This document shows positions 32,147 through 40,989 of a DNA stretch of 64,000 nt, piece by piece. The stretch comes from DATBLE01 sp963837265. GTDB lineage: Bacteria > Actinomycetota > Thermoleophilia > Gaiellales > Gaiellaceae. Every line of letters begins with the position of its first letter. The first letter of the stretch is position 1. Where the stretch lies: positions 1 through 64,000 of the forward strand of contig CAWIMQ010000002.1 of the NCBI GenBank assembly GCA_963837265.1, in the 5' to 3' direction. The translations under genes were made by a program, and so were the position numbers. Below the pieces are notes generated by a model. The model was not told the DNA's origin, searched no databases, and saw only the letters and a list, made by a program, of their open reading frames with translations.

Positions 32147-32155
32147 ACCGGAGCC

Positions 32156-33082
32156 GTGACGCAGACGACCTCCGGTCCCGACGTCGACCTCTCCGGTCGC
32201 CGGACGCTCGTCACCGGCGGGACCGGGTTCATCGGCGCCCGGCTCTGCCGGCGGCTCGTCGAGCTCGGGGCCTCGGTCCACGTCGCGTCGCGCGGGCGAC
32301 CGCCCGATCCGGGCCTGCCGTGGGTCGAGCTCGACGCCTGCGACCCGGACGCGGTCGCCGAGACCCTCGCGAAGGTCGAGCCGGAGCTCGTCTTCCACCT
32401 GGCGGGTCGCGTCACCGGCGGTCGTGAGCTCGAGCACGTCGCGCCGACGGTCCGCGCCAACCTCCTCTCCGCCCTGAACGTGATGAGCGCCTGGCAGGCG
32501 ACCGGCGTCCGGCGGATCGTCCTGGCAGGATCCATGGAGGCGCCGCGGCCCGGCGACGCCCACCCGCCGGCCTCTCCGTACGCCGCGTCGAAGTGGGCGG
32601 CCGAAGGCTATGCGCGGATGTTCCGCCTGCTGTACGGCTGCCCGGTCGTCTGCCTGCGCGTCTTCATGGTCTACGGGCCCGGGCGGCAGGACGAGACGAA
32701 GCTCGTGCCGTACGTGATCCGGTCGCTGCTCGAGGGGCGGATCCCGAAGCTCTCGAGCGGGCATCGACCGGTCGACTGGGTCTACGTGGACGACGTCGTC
32801 GACGCTTTCGTCCTGGCCGCGGTGGCGGACGGCGTCGAGGGAGGGGTGTTCGACGTCGGCTCGGGGACGCCCGTCCCGATCCGCGAGCTCGTCGAGCGGC
32901 TGGTCGCGATCGTCGGCTCCACGGCGCCGCCGGCGTTCGGCGCCATCCCGGACCGCCCGTTCGAGACGACCGACGTCGCCGATCTCGAGCCGACCGCCGC
33001 CTCGCTCGGCTGGGCTCCCGCGACCGGCCTCGACGACGGGCTCCGGCGGACGTGCGAATGGTTCCGCTCCGGCCGCGGTTGA
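32156..33082 (+). CDS. NAD-dependent sugar-nucleotide epimerase/dehydratase (SDR)
   Basis: A 308-residue extended SDR with the Rossmann loop TLVTGGTGFIGARLCRRLVE. A shortened catalytic Ser region (VLAGSMEAPRPGD) precedes the YxxxK motif in SPYAASKWAAEGYARMF. Later blocks are LRVFMVYGPGRQDETKLVPY and GHRPVDWVYVDDVVDAFVLA. Likely a 4-keto reductase or epimerase in deoxysugar synthesis; CDP-sugar specificity is suggested only by the neighbouring cytidylyltransferase. GTG start 10 nt after the previous stop. Confidence 0.82.
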   Translation: MTQTTSGPDVDLSGRRTLVTGGTGFIGARLCRRLVELGASVHVASRGRPPDPGLPWVELDACDPDAVAETLAKVEPELVFHLAGRVTGGRELEHVAPTVRANLLSALNVMSAWQATGVRRIVLAGSMEAPRPGDAHPPASPYAASKWAAEGYARMFRLLYGCPVVCLRVFMVYGPGRQDETKLVPYVIRSLLEGRIPKLSSGHRPVDWVYVDDVVDAFVLAAVADGVEGGVFDVGSGTPVPIRELVERLVAIVGSTAPPAFGAIPDRPFETTDVADLEPTAASLGWAPATGLDDGLRRTCEWFRSGRG

Positions 33083-33125
33083 AGTCGCGCGCACGCCGAC
33101 CTAATGTGAGTCGAGGGGACTGATC

Positions 33126-34424
33126 GTGCGTGCCGAAGCCACCGAGGAGTCGCCGCAGGCGACGACCGCGACCTGCCGGTTGTGCGGCGAGCCGCTGCGC
33201 CACACGTTCGTCGACCTCGGCATGTCCCCGCTCTGCGAGACGTTCCCGACGGCCGGCGAGCTCGACGGCGTCGAGCGCTTCTACCCGCTCCACGTGCGCA
33301 TCTGCGCGACCTGCCTGCTCGTCCAGCTCGAGGCCTACGTGCCGGCGAGCGACATCTTCCGCGAGTACGCCTACTTCTCGGCCTACTCGGACTCGTGGGT
33401 CGCGCACGCTCGTACCTACGCCGAGCGGATGACCGAGCAGCTCGGCCTCGACGCGGGCAGCCTGGTCGTCGAGCTGGCGTCGAACGACGGCTACCTGCTC
33501 CAGCACTTCGTCGAGCGCCGGATCCCCGTGCTCGGCATCGATCCGGCGGCCAACGTCGCCGAGGCGGCCGGAGCCCGCGGCGTCGACACCCTGGTCGAGT
33601 TCTTCGACGCGAAGCTCGCGCGGGCGCTCGTGGCGGAGGGCCGCTCGGCGAGCCTCGTCGTCGCCAACAACGTCCTCGCGCAGGTGCCGCCCCTGAACGA
33701 CTTCGCCGCCGGCATGGAGATCCTCCTCGCGCCGGGAGGCGTCGCGACCGTGGAGGTGCCCCACCTGGCACGCCTGATCGAGGGCCTCCAGTTCGACACC
33801 ATCTACCACGAGCACTACTCGTACTTCTCGCTGACGACGATGAAGACCCTCTTCACCCGCCACGGCCTCGAGATCTTCGACGTCGAGGAGCTGGCCTCGC
33901 ACGGGGGCTCGCTGCGGGTCTTCCTCCGGCGCCCGGGCGAGCGCACCGTGGCGGCGAGCGAGAGCGTCTCGCGGATCCTCGACGAGGAGCACGCGGCCGG
34001 ATACGACTCGGTGGAGGGCTATCGCGCGTTCGGCGAGCGGGTTGCGGAGACGAAGTGGAGCCTGCTCGAGCTCCTGATCGACCTGCGCCGGGCGGGGAAG
34101 TCGGTCGTAGGCTACGGGGCGCCCGGAAAGGGAAACACGTTGCTGAACTACTGTGGAATCCGCACCGATCTTCTCGACTACACGGTCGACCGCAACCCGT
34201 ACAAGCACGGGCGCTTCCTCCCCGGAACGCACATCCCGATCCATCCGCCCGCACGCATCGAGGAGACGAAGCCGGACTACGTGCTGATCCTGCCCTGGAA
34301 CCTGAAGCAGGAGATCTCCGCCCAGCTCGCGTACATCCGCGACTGGGGGGCGCAGCTGATCGTGCCGATTCCCCGCCCCGAGATCCTCGCCTGGGCGGGC
34401 GAGCGGGAAGGAGTCGTGACATGA
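33126..34424 (+). CDS. SAM-dependent sugar C-methyltransferase
   Basis: A 432-residue enzyme of the TylC3/NovU-type sugar C-methyltransferase family. An N-terminal zinc-binding region (CRLCGEPLRHTFVDLGMSPL, then RICATCLLVQLE) is followed by a class I methyltransferase core (LVVELASNDGYLLQHFVERR, IPVLGIDPAANVAEAA). EVPHLARLIEGLQFDTIYHE and HYSYFSLTTMKTLFTRHGLE are catalytic His/Glu blocks, and the C-terminal domain contains SVVGYGAPGKGNTLLNYCGI. It would add a branch methyl to a 4-keto deoxysugar nucleotide. ATGA overlap with rfbF. Confidence 0.9.
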   Translation: MRAEATEESPQATTATCRLCGEPLRHTFVDLGMSPLCETFPTAGELDGVERFYPLHVRICATCLLVQLEAYVPASDIFREYAYFSAYSDSWVAHARTYAERMTEQLGLDAGSLVVELASNDGYLLQHFVERRIPVLGIDPAANVAEAAGARGVDTLVEFFDAKLARALVAEGRSASLVVANNVLAQVPPLNDFAAGMEILLAPGGVATVEVPHLARLIEGLQFDTIYHEHYSYFSLTTMKTLFTRHGLEIFDVEELASHGGSLRVFLRRPGERTVAASESVSRILDEEHAAGYDSVEGYRAFGERVAETKWSLLELLIDLRRAGKSVVGYGAPGKGNTLLNYCGIRTDLLDYTVDRNPYKHGRFLPGTHIPIHPPARIEETKPDYVLILPWNLKQEISAQLAYIRDWGAQLIVPIPRPEILAWAGEREGVVT

Positions 34425-35230
34425 AGGTGGTGATCTTCTGCGGCGGTCTCGGCCTGCGCATGGGCGAGACGTCGGCGCGGATCCCGAAGCCGATGATCAC
34501 CATCGGCGACAAGCCGATCCTCTGGCACATCATGAACTACTACGCGGCCTTCGGGGTCACCGACTTCGTCCTCTGCCTGGGCTACAAGGCGGAGGTGGTC
34601 AAGGAGTACTTCCTCACCTACAACGAGGCGCTCTCCAACGACTTCGTCCTCAGCGACGGCGGCAAGCGCCTCGAGCTGCTGCAGCGCGACATCCAGAACT
34701 GGTCGATGACGTTCGTCGACACCGGGCTCACCGCGCCGATCGGACAGCGCCTGCGGAAGGTCCAGCCCTTCCTGGACGGGGAGAAGATCTTCCTCGCCAC
34801 CTACGGAGACGGGCTCACCGACGCGCCCCTCCTCGACATGATCGGGCGGCTGGAGAGCAGCGACAACGTCGGGATGTTCCTCGCCTCCCACCCGACGTAC
34901 AACTTCCACGTCGTCTCCTTCGACGGCGACCGGCGCGTACGCGAGCTGCGCGACGTCACCGCCTCGGGCCTGTGGCTGAACGCCGGGTATTTCGTCTTCC
35001 GCCGCGAGATCTTCGACTACATCCGGCCCGGAGAGGATCTCGTCGAGGAGCCGTTCCAGCGTCTGATCGCGGAGGAGAAGCTCCTCGCCTATCCCTACGA
35101 CGGGTTCTGGGCGCCGATGGACACCCTGAAGGACAAGCACGTCCTCGAGACCCTGCTCGAGAGCGGCGAAGTACCCTGGCGCACGCCGCGCGGCGTTCCC
35201 GAGACGACGGGCACCATGGGCGCAGGCTAG
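34421..35230 (+). CDS. rfbF: Glucose-1-phosphate cytidylyltransferase
   Basis: A 269-residue nucleotidyltransferase making CDP-glucose from CTP and glucose-1-phosphate, first step of CDP-deoxysugar synthesis. The N-terminal signature VVIFCGGLGLRMGETSARIP with KPMITIGDKPILWHIMNYYA is diagnostic, as are DFVLCLGYKAEVVKEYFLTY, ATYGDGLTDAPLL (metal-binding Asp) and the C-terminal PYDGFWAPMDTLKDKHVLE. It overlaps the methyltransferase stop by 4 nt. A classical CDP-glucose 4,6-dehydratase is not obvious among the neighbours. Confidence 0.93.
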   Translation: MKVVIFCGGLGLRMGETSARIPKPMITIGDKPILWHIMNYYAAFGVTDFVLCLGYKAEVVKEYFLTYNEALSNDFVLSDGGKRLELLQRDIQNWSMTFVDTGLTAPIGQRLRKVQPFLDGEKIFLATYGDGLTDAPLLDMIGRLESSDNVGMFLASHPTYNFHVVSFDGDRRVRELRDVTASGLWLNAGYFVFRREIFDYIRPGEDLVEEPFQRLIAEEKLLAYPYDGFWAPMDTLKDKHVLETLLESGEVPWRTPRGVPETTGTMGAG

Positions 35231-35890
35231 ATGCAGGCCGTCTCGTTCGCCCGGTCCGAGCCGTTCACCAGCGTGCTCGCGATCGGCTGCCACGCCGACG
35301 ACATCGAGATCGGCTGCGGCGGAACGATCCTCGCGCTGCTCGAGCGGCACCGCGAGGTCGAGGTGACGTGGGTCGTACTCAGCGCCGTCGGCGACCGCGC
35401 CGAGGAGGCGCAGGCGAGCTCGTCGGCCTTCCTGGCGGGCGCGGGACGCCGGCCTCGCATCGTGCTCGAGGCCTTTCGTGACAGCTTCTTCCCCTACGTC
35501 GGCGCCGAGGTGAAGGAGGCATTCGAGCGCCTGAAGGCGGAGCTGTCGCCGCACCTCGTCCTCACGCACGCCGCGACCGACCTCCACCAGGACCACCGCC
35601 TCGTCGCCGAGCTCACCTGGAACACCTTTCGGAACCACGTGATCCTCGAGTACGAGATCCCCAAGTACGACGCCGACCTCGCCTCTCCGAACGTCTTCGT
35701 CCCGCTCGAGGAGGAGGTCGCGCGGCGAAAGGTCGAGCTGCTCATGGAGCATTTCGCCTCGCAGCGGTCACGCCACTGGTTCACGGAGGATCTCTTTCTC
35801 GGGCTGATGCGCCTGCGCGGCATGGAGGCGAACTCGCCCACGGGCTACGCGGAGGCCTTCCGATGCCGGAAGCTGCGACTCGACCCCTGA
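35231..35890 (+). CDS. PIG-L/LmbE-family deacetylase
   Basis: A 219-residue zinc-dependent N-deacetylase of the PIG-L fold. The metal-binding motif is IGCHADDIEIGCGGTI and the second ligand block is THAATDLHQDHRLVAELTWN. Members remove N-acetyl groups from GlcNAc-PI, mycothiol precursors or polysaccharide sugars. It starts directly after the rfbF stop and overlaps the next gene by 28 nt, so it acts in the same pathway, probably deacetylating an amino sugar intermediate. The substrate is inferred only. Confidence 0.88.
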   Translation: MQAVSFARSEPFTSVLAIGCHADDIEIGCGGTILALLERHREVEVTWVVLSAVGDRAEEAQASSSAFLAGAGRRPRIVLEAFRDSFFPYVGAEVKEAFERLKAELSPHLVLTHAATDLHQDHRLVAELTWNTFRNHVILEYEIPKYDADLASPNVFVPLEEEVARRKVELLMEHFASQRSRHWFTEDLFLGLMRLRGMEANSPTGYAEAFRCRKLRLDP

Positions 35891-37197
35891 CCGGCGTCTC
35901 GCCCGGGAACGCCGGCGAGGAGATGCTCGAGCTGATGCGGGAGCTCTACCCGCTCTGCCGGAGCCTGACGGGCGACGGCGTCCGCGAGACGCTGCGGATC
36001 GTCGGGCGCGTCGTGCCGCTCGACGTCGTCGAGGTGCCGAGCGGGACGCCGATCTTCGACTGGACGGTGCCCAGGGAGTGGAACATCGCCGACGCCTGGA
36101 TCGCCGACGCCGACGGCCGGCGCCTCGTCGACTTCCGCGAGTCGAACCTGCACGTCGTCGGCTACTCGGTCCCCGTTCGGGCGCGGATGAGCGGGGAGGC
36201 GCTCCGGGAGCGCCTGCACGTCCATCCCGAGAGCCCCGGCTGGATCCCGGCGGTGACCGCCTACTGGGACGAGACCTGGGGCTTCTGCGTCACGGAGGCC
36301 CAGCGCAGCCGGATCGACCCGGCCGGCGAGTACGAGGTCTGCATCGACTCCCGGCTCGAGGAGGGCCACCTGACCTACGCCGAGGCGGTGCTGCCGGGAC
36401 GTTCGAGCGACGAGGTCCTGCTCTCGACGTACATCTGCCATCCGTCGCTGTGCAACGACAACCTGTCCGGGATCGCGCTGCTCGCGTTCCTCGGGCGGAG
36501 CCTGGGCGAGCGCCGCCGCCGCTACACGTACAGGCTCCTGTTCAGCCCGGGCACGGTCGGGCCGCTCACCTGGCTGTCACGGAACCTGGACGGCCTCGAC
36601 CGCATCGAGCACGGTCTCGTCGTCTGCTGCGCCGGCGACCCCGGCCACGTCACCTACAAGCGGAGCCGCCGGGGCCGGGCCGAGATCGACCGCGCGGCCG
36701 TCGGCGTCCTGCGCACAACGAGGCCCGATGCAGTCGTCGAGGACTTCGTCCCGTGGGGCGGCGACGAGCGGCAGTTCTGCTCGCCCGCCTTCGACCTCCC
36801 GGTCGGCGTCCTCATGCGGAGCGCCCACGGGCGGTTTCCCGAGTACCACTCGTCGGCCGACAACTTCGACCTCGTGCGGGCCGAGAGCCTCGCCGATTCC
36901 CTGGCGGCCGCGCTCGAGATCGTCGACGTGCTCGAGCGGAACGCCGTCTACCGGAGCCGGGCTCCACACGGCGAGCCGCAGCTGGGGCGCCGCGGCCTGT
37001 ACGGCCGGATCGGCGCCGGGCCGCCGACGGCCGAGGATGCGTTCCACCGCGCGGTGCTCTGGGTGCTGAACCTCGCCGACGGCGAGCACTCCCTGCTCGA
37101 CGTGGCCGAGCGTGCGGAGCTCCCGTTCGCGACTCTCGCCGACGCGGCGGAGGCGCTCGTGACCGCCGGCCTCCTCGAGGAGGTGGAGGAGCCGTGA
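35863..37197 (+). CDS. DUF4910 M28-like aminopeptidase-fold protein with winged-helix tail
   Basis: A 444-residue DUF4910/DUF2172-type protein. The N-terminal part has MRELYPLCRSLTGDGVRETL, FDWTVPREWNIADAWI and VDFRESNLHVVGYSVPV. The peptidase-like core holds candidate zinc ligands in STYICHPSLCNDNLSGIALL, WGGDERQFCSPAFDLPVG and FPEYHSSADNFDLV. The last 70 residues are helical and resemble a winged helix (LLDVAERAELPFATLADAAE). Such proteins recur in polysaccharide loci with PIG-L and C-methyltransferases; their reaction is not established. Confidence 0.8.
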   Translation: MPEAATRPLTGVSPGNAGEEMLELMRELYPLCRSLTGDGVRETLRIVGRVVPLDVVEVPSGTPIFDWTVPREWNIADAWIADADGRRLVDFRESNLHVVGYSVPVRARMSGEALRERLHVHPESPGWIPAVTAYWDETWGFCVTEAQRSRIDPAGEYEVCIDSRLEEGHLTYAEAVLPGRSSDEVLLSTYICHPSLCNDNLSGIALLAFLGRSLGERRRRYTYRLLFSPGTVGPLTWLSRNLDGLDRIEHGLVVCCAGDPGHVTYKRSRRGRAEIDRAAVGVLRTTRPDAVVEDFVPWGGDERQFCSPAFDLPVGVLMRSAHGRFPEYHSSADNFDLVRAESLADSLAAALEIVDVLERNAVYRSRAPHGEPQLGRRGLYGRIGAGPPTAEDAFHRAVLWVLNLADGEHSLLDVAERAELPFATLADAAEALVTAGLLEEVEEP

Positions 37198-38252
37198 GAG
37201 TCCTGCTCACGGGCCACCACGGCTACATCGGCTCGATCGTCGGCCCGATGCTGCACCAGGCCGGTCACGACGTGGTCGGCCTCGACGCGTTCTTCTACCG
37301 GGGCTGCGACTTCGGCGAGGTCGCGTTCCCGTTCGAGGAGCGCGAGGGAGACGTCCGGGACGTCGCGAGCGGCGACCTCGAGGGCTTCGACGCGGTCGTC
37401 CACCTCGCCGCCCTCTCGAACGACCCGCTCGGCGACCTCGACCGGGAGCTCACCTACGACATCAACCTGCACGGGACGCTGCACGTCGCCGCCGAGGCGA
37501 AACGCGCGGGCGTCGAGCGGTTCGTCTTCGCCTCGTCCTGCAGCATGTACGGAGCTGCCTCGGGCCACGACCTTCTCGACGAGAGCTCGCCGCTTCGCCC
37601 GCTGACGCCGTATGCGGAGTCGAAGGTCGCCGCCGAGGCCGGACTGTCCAGGCTCGCGGACGACGACTTCTCCCCGGTCTCCCTCAGGAACGCAACCGCG
37701 TACGGCGCCTCTCCGCGGCTCCGGCTCGACGTCGTGCTCAACAACCTGGCCGGCTGGGCCTTCACGACCGGCAAGATCAAGATCCTCTCCGACGGGACTG
37801 CGTGGCGTCCGATCGTTCACGTCCACGACATCGGCCGGGCCGTGATCGGCGTCCTCGAGGCCCCGCGCGAGCAGGTCCACGACGTCGCCTTCAACGTCGG
37901 CGCCACGACCGAGAACTACCGCGTCAAGGAGCTGGCAGAGCTCGTGCACGGGCGGCTGCCCGAGTGCGAGGTCGAGATCGCGGGGGGCTCCTACGCGGAT
38001 CCGAGAAGCTACCGCGTCGACTTCGCGCGGTTCGAGGATCTGCTCCCCGGGCATCTCCCGGTGTGGACCGCCCGGGCGGGCGCCGAGGAGCTCGTCGACG
38101 CCTACCGGAACGTCGGGCTGTCGACCGAGGACTTCGAGGGCGCCCGCTACACGCGGCTGAAGCAGATCGGGCGCCTGCTGGACGCGGGCCTGCTCGACGA
38201 CGGTCTCCGGTGGCGGCGGCCGCGGAGCGGCGGCCAGCGGCGCTCGGGCTGA
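37194..38252 (+). CDS. NAD-dependent epimerase/dehydratase (SDR)
   Basis: A 352-residue extended SDR. VLLTGHHGYIGSIVGPMLHQ is the NAD-binding loop, with VHLAALSNDPLGDLDRELTY, FASSCSMYGAASGHD (catalytic Ser), PLTPYAESKVAAEAGLSRL (YxxxK) and SLRNATAYGASPRLRLDVVL. These blocks are typical of sugar-nucleotide epimerases grouped near UDP-glucose 4-epimerase-like proteins in O-antigen loci. GTG 37194 overlaps the DUF4910 stop (GTGA). Last gene of the 31568-38252 operon. Confidence 0.83.
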   Translation: MRVLLTGHHGYIGSIVGPMLHQAGHDVVGLDAFFYRGCDFGEVAFPFEEREGDVRDVASGDLEGFDAVVHLAALSNDPLGDLDRELTYDINLHGTLHVAAEAKRAGVERFVFASSCSMYGAASGHDLLDESSPLRPLTPYAESKVAAEAGLSRLADDDFSPVSLRNATAYGASPRLRLDVVLNNLAGWAFTTGKIKILSDGTAWRPIVHVHDIGRAVIGVLEAPREQVHDVAFNVGATTENYRVKELAELVHGRLPECEVEIAGGSYADPRSYRVDFARFEDLLPGHLPVWTARAGAEELVDAYRNVGLSTEDFEGARYTRLKQIGRLLDAGLLDDGLRWRRPRSGGQRRSG

Positions 38253-38255
38253 GCC

Positions 38256-39602
38256 TCACCCGATTGCCATACGGTCGCGACGACGACCGAACAGCTGGTC
38301 GAGCTCGTGCTCGAGCAACGCGCGGCGGGCGGCGGCTCGCTCCCGGAGGGCGGCGCTGACCCCTGCCCGCTCCGCCTCCAGCTTCTCGAATCCCTCGATC
38401 AGGCGCTCCGCAGACACGTCGTCGGCCTGGAAGAGGAATGCCTCTTGCCCCATCTCGATCATGGCCCGTTCCATCTTGGAGTGCATTGCCAGGGCGAGCA
38501 CCGGCCGCCCCGACGCGAGCGCGAGCACGATCGCGTGGAAGCGGGTGGCGACGACGAGATCCGTGGAGCACAGCACGGCAACGAGGTCGTCGACGGTCTC
38601 GATCTCGGGCTCGGCCAGCCGATCCCCGAGCCGCTCCCACCCGAGACGGGTGGCGAGGCGCTCTCTCAGATCCGCAAGTACCGGCGGATCCGCGCGGAGG
38701 TGCGTCGGGAAGAACACGACCCGGTAGCGACGTTCGAGCAACCAGACGGTGAGTGCGGACATCCGCTCCAGGTAGGCGCCGTAGCGACCTCCAACTGCGG
38801 GGAGGTAGCGACCGTCGAAGAGCGGATAGAGGTTCAGGCCGACAACGGGCTGCTCCGGCCGCGCATCCACGTGTTGCTCGAGAGCCTCGAGCCCGCACGC
38901 GAGATCAGGGTACACGTCGAAGGATCCTCGCCCGTCGATGCGGGCGGCGACCACGCCCGAGGGCTCGTCTCGAAAGGCCGCGTAGTCGGCGAGCAAAAGC
39001 ACGGCGCGAACCAGCAGCCGGCTCGTCCGGCGCCTCAGCGGCCCCACCCCCACGTTCAGCACCAGGACCCGCGCGCCGGCAAGCCTGGCGAGAAGAGACA
39101 TCTTGAACACGGGAAAGGGCAGATCGGTGAACACGGTCACGTGCTCGGTGAGTTGTCCGCCGCCCGCGAAGACGAGCACGTCCGCCTCGCGAAGCGTCTG
39201 GAAGCGCCGCACCTCGAAGAGTGGGTCGGCAAGCACACGGCCGATCGAGCGGAGAACGTACACGCCGACGCGGACTGCGCCGAAGAGGGCCGGCACGCGT
39301 CTCAGCGCCGCCCGCAGCCGGTCCTTTTTCGACGGCTCCGGCGGTCGGGCCCGAGCGGCCTGGGCGGCGAGACGGGTCGCGGGCTCGGCTCGGATCCGGT
39401 GCCGTGCCGTCGTGTCCGCGGGGTTCATCGCGAACGAGACGATCTCGACCTCGGGCAGGCGTGCGCGGAGTTGCTCGATCAGCGCCTGCAGGGTCGCCTC
39501 GTCGCCGAGATTCCCGTTGCCGTGGTTCCCGAAGACGACGATCCGGCGTGCCGCGCGTAGGCGTGTATCCGTCACCGACTTGCCCTCTCCATCATCGTGC
39601 AC
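38256..39602 (-). CDS. Polysaccharide pyruvyl transferase-family protein
   Basis: A 448-residue CsaB/WcaK-type protein. The N-terminal Rossmann-like block is VVFGNHGNGNLGDEATLQAL, the central part has EADVLVFAGGGQLTEHVT and ARVLVLNVGVGPLRRRTSRL, and the C-terminal half has VVGLNLYPLFDGRYLPAVGG and STDLVVATRFHAIVLALASG (the conserved RxHxxxxA segment). It would ketalise a sugar with pyruvate from PEP. It is convergent with the preceding operon (3-bp gap). Confidence 0.82.
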   Translation of the reverse strand: MHDDGEGKSVTDTRLRAARRIVVFGNHGNGNLGDEATLQALIEQLRARLPEVEIVSFAMNPADTTARHRIRAEPATRLAAQAARARPPEPSKKDRLRAALRRVPALFGAVRVGVYVLRSIGRVLADPLFEVRRFQTLREADVLVFAGGGQLTEHVTVFTDLPFPVFKMSLLARLAGARVLVLNVGVGPLRRRTSRLLVRAVLLLADYAAFRDEPSGVVAARIDGRGSFDVYPDLACGLEALEQHVDARPEQPVVGLNLYPLFDGRYLPAVGGRYGAYLERMSALTVWLLERRYRVVFFPTHLRADPPVLADLRERLATRLGWERLGDRLAEPEIETVDDLVAVLCSTDLVVATRFHAIVLALASGRPVLALAMHSKMERAMIEMGQEAFLFQADDVSAERLIEGFEKLEAERAGVSAALRERAAARRALLEHELDQLFGRRRDRMAIG

Positions 39603-39645
39603 CGCGGGAAGCGTCGACTGTCCGGCGGCAGACTTGCCGCCCGCC

Positions 39646-40797
39646 TCAGATCATCGAACGGTAGATCTCCTCATGGGCATCGACCCAGTCGTCGAGCTCT
39701 CCGCCTGGGTCGATCGGATGGGCTTCCGCGAGGACCAGCCGCCAGCGGTCGGGGTCGGCCAGCTCGCTGATGCCCTCGATCACGCCAACGACGGTCGGCT
39801 CCAGACCGATCGCTGCCGGGTAGAGGTCGATCACCTCGCCGAGCCCTCCTCTGCGCGAGACGAGCACCGGCCGGCCCCTGCACAGCCACTCGATCAGCGT
39901 GTGCGTCGGGCCGCCGGGCTCGGCCCACACGGAGGGGATGATCCCCGCGTCGCAGACCTCGAAGAACCGCTCCTTGTCAGCGCCGGCGACGACGCCGTGG
40001 TAGCGAACCAAGGGCAAGCGCTCGGCTGCGGCGGCGACCACCGGCGCCAACTTCCCTCCTCCCGCGATGTGCAACCCGCAGCCAAGGCGCCCGAGCGCAG
40101 GAGCCGCCTCGAGGAGGTTGGCGACGCCCTTCGTCGCGTCGAGGGCGCCGATGTACCCGATCGACGCCAGCCGCTCGCCGGGAGGCGGTACGGGTTTCAT
40201 GCGGTCGGGCAGGGCCAGCGGGTTGCGAAGGACGTGCTGCTCGGCGTCCGGGAAGAGACGACCGCAGAGGTCGAGGATGTACGAGGAGACGCCGGCCAGG
40301 TGCGATACGGCCGACGACCAACGGGCGAGACGCTGCGTCCGCATTCCGCACAGCAGCGGGTGCGGCCGGCACGGCGTCCTCCCGTCGCGCCTCATCATCG
40401 TCACCCGCGGACAGAGGAGGTGGTAGTCGTGAAGCGTGTGCATGACCGGGAGGTCGAGCCGCCTGCACACCTCCCAGATGCTGGTGCTGATGCCCGGGAG
40501 GTTGTGGGTGTGCACCACGTCGGGGTCGTGGCGCGCAACGGCCTTCGCGAGGTCGCGCGTCGGGCGCGACACGACGTCGCCCAAGTGGTTTCGAAGACGC
40601 CGCGTCGGGTCTTGCCGCCAGTCCGTGCGGTGGAGGACGGTGACGTGCGCTCCCGAGTCGCGGCCGCCCGGAAACGCGTTCAGGAAGGAGACCGTATGCC
40701 CTCGCACGTCGAGCGCGTCCGAGAGCATCGCGATGCCCTTCTCGACCCCACCGGGGTTGAGGTCGTAGCCCTGCGCATTCACCATCAGGATGTGCAT
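39646..40797 (-). CDS. Glycosyltransferase family 4
   Basis: A 383-residue GT-B enzyme. HILMVNAQGYDLNPGGVEKG starts the acceptor domain with VVHTHNLPGISTSIWEVCRR and VMHTLHDYHLLCPRVTMMRR. The donor domain has IGYIGALDATKGVANLLEAA and IPSVWAEPGGPTHTLIEWLC (EX7E-type pattern). It probably extends the lipid-linked repeat unit. Upstream (40798-40989) a 192-bp gap has no gene. Confidence 0.85.
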   Translation of the reverse strand: MHILMVNAQGYDLNPGGVEKGIAMLSDALDVRGHTVSFLNAFPGGRDSGAHVTVLHRTDWRQDPTRRLRNHLGDVVSRPTRDLAKAVARHDPDVVHTHNLPGISTSIWEVCRRLDLPVMHTLHDYHLLCPRVTMMRRDGRTPCRPHPLLCGMRTQRLARWSSAVSHLAGVSSYILDLCGRLFPDAEQHVLRNPLALPDRMKPVPPPGERLASIGYIGALDATKGVANLLEAAPALGRLGCGLHIAGGGKLAPVVAAAAERLPLVRYHGVVAGADKERFFEVCDAGIIPSVWAEPGGPTHTLIEWLCRGRPVLVSRRGGLGEVIDLYPAAIGLEPTVVGVIEGISELADPDRWRLVLAEAHPIDPGGELDDWVDAHEEIYRSMI

Positions 40798-40989
40798 GGC
40801 TGGCTCGGCTACCCGTCTACAGAGACTCGGGCGAAGCCCCGAACGATCCTATTTCCCGCGGTTACGGCCAAAGGACTACCCGCTCCATCCACGGTTTCCC
40901 GCGACTCGCCGAAGCCTATGCAGCCCCGCGTGCCCCCTCTCGTCAATATGTCGGCTTCTCCCTCCCTTGCGAACTGTCCTGCAGGCATC

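Noticed and set aside
29358..34244. Very long antisense ORFs (over 500 codons) opposite the polysaccharide genes
   Set aside because: They overlap well-recognised enzymes, have low-complexity Arg/Ala-rich translations and result from high-GC codon bias.
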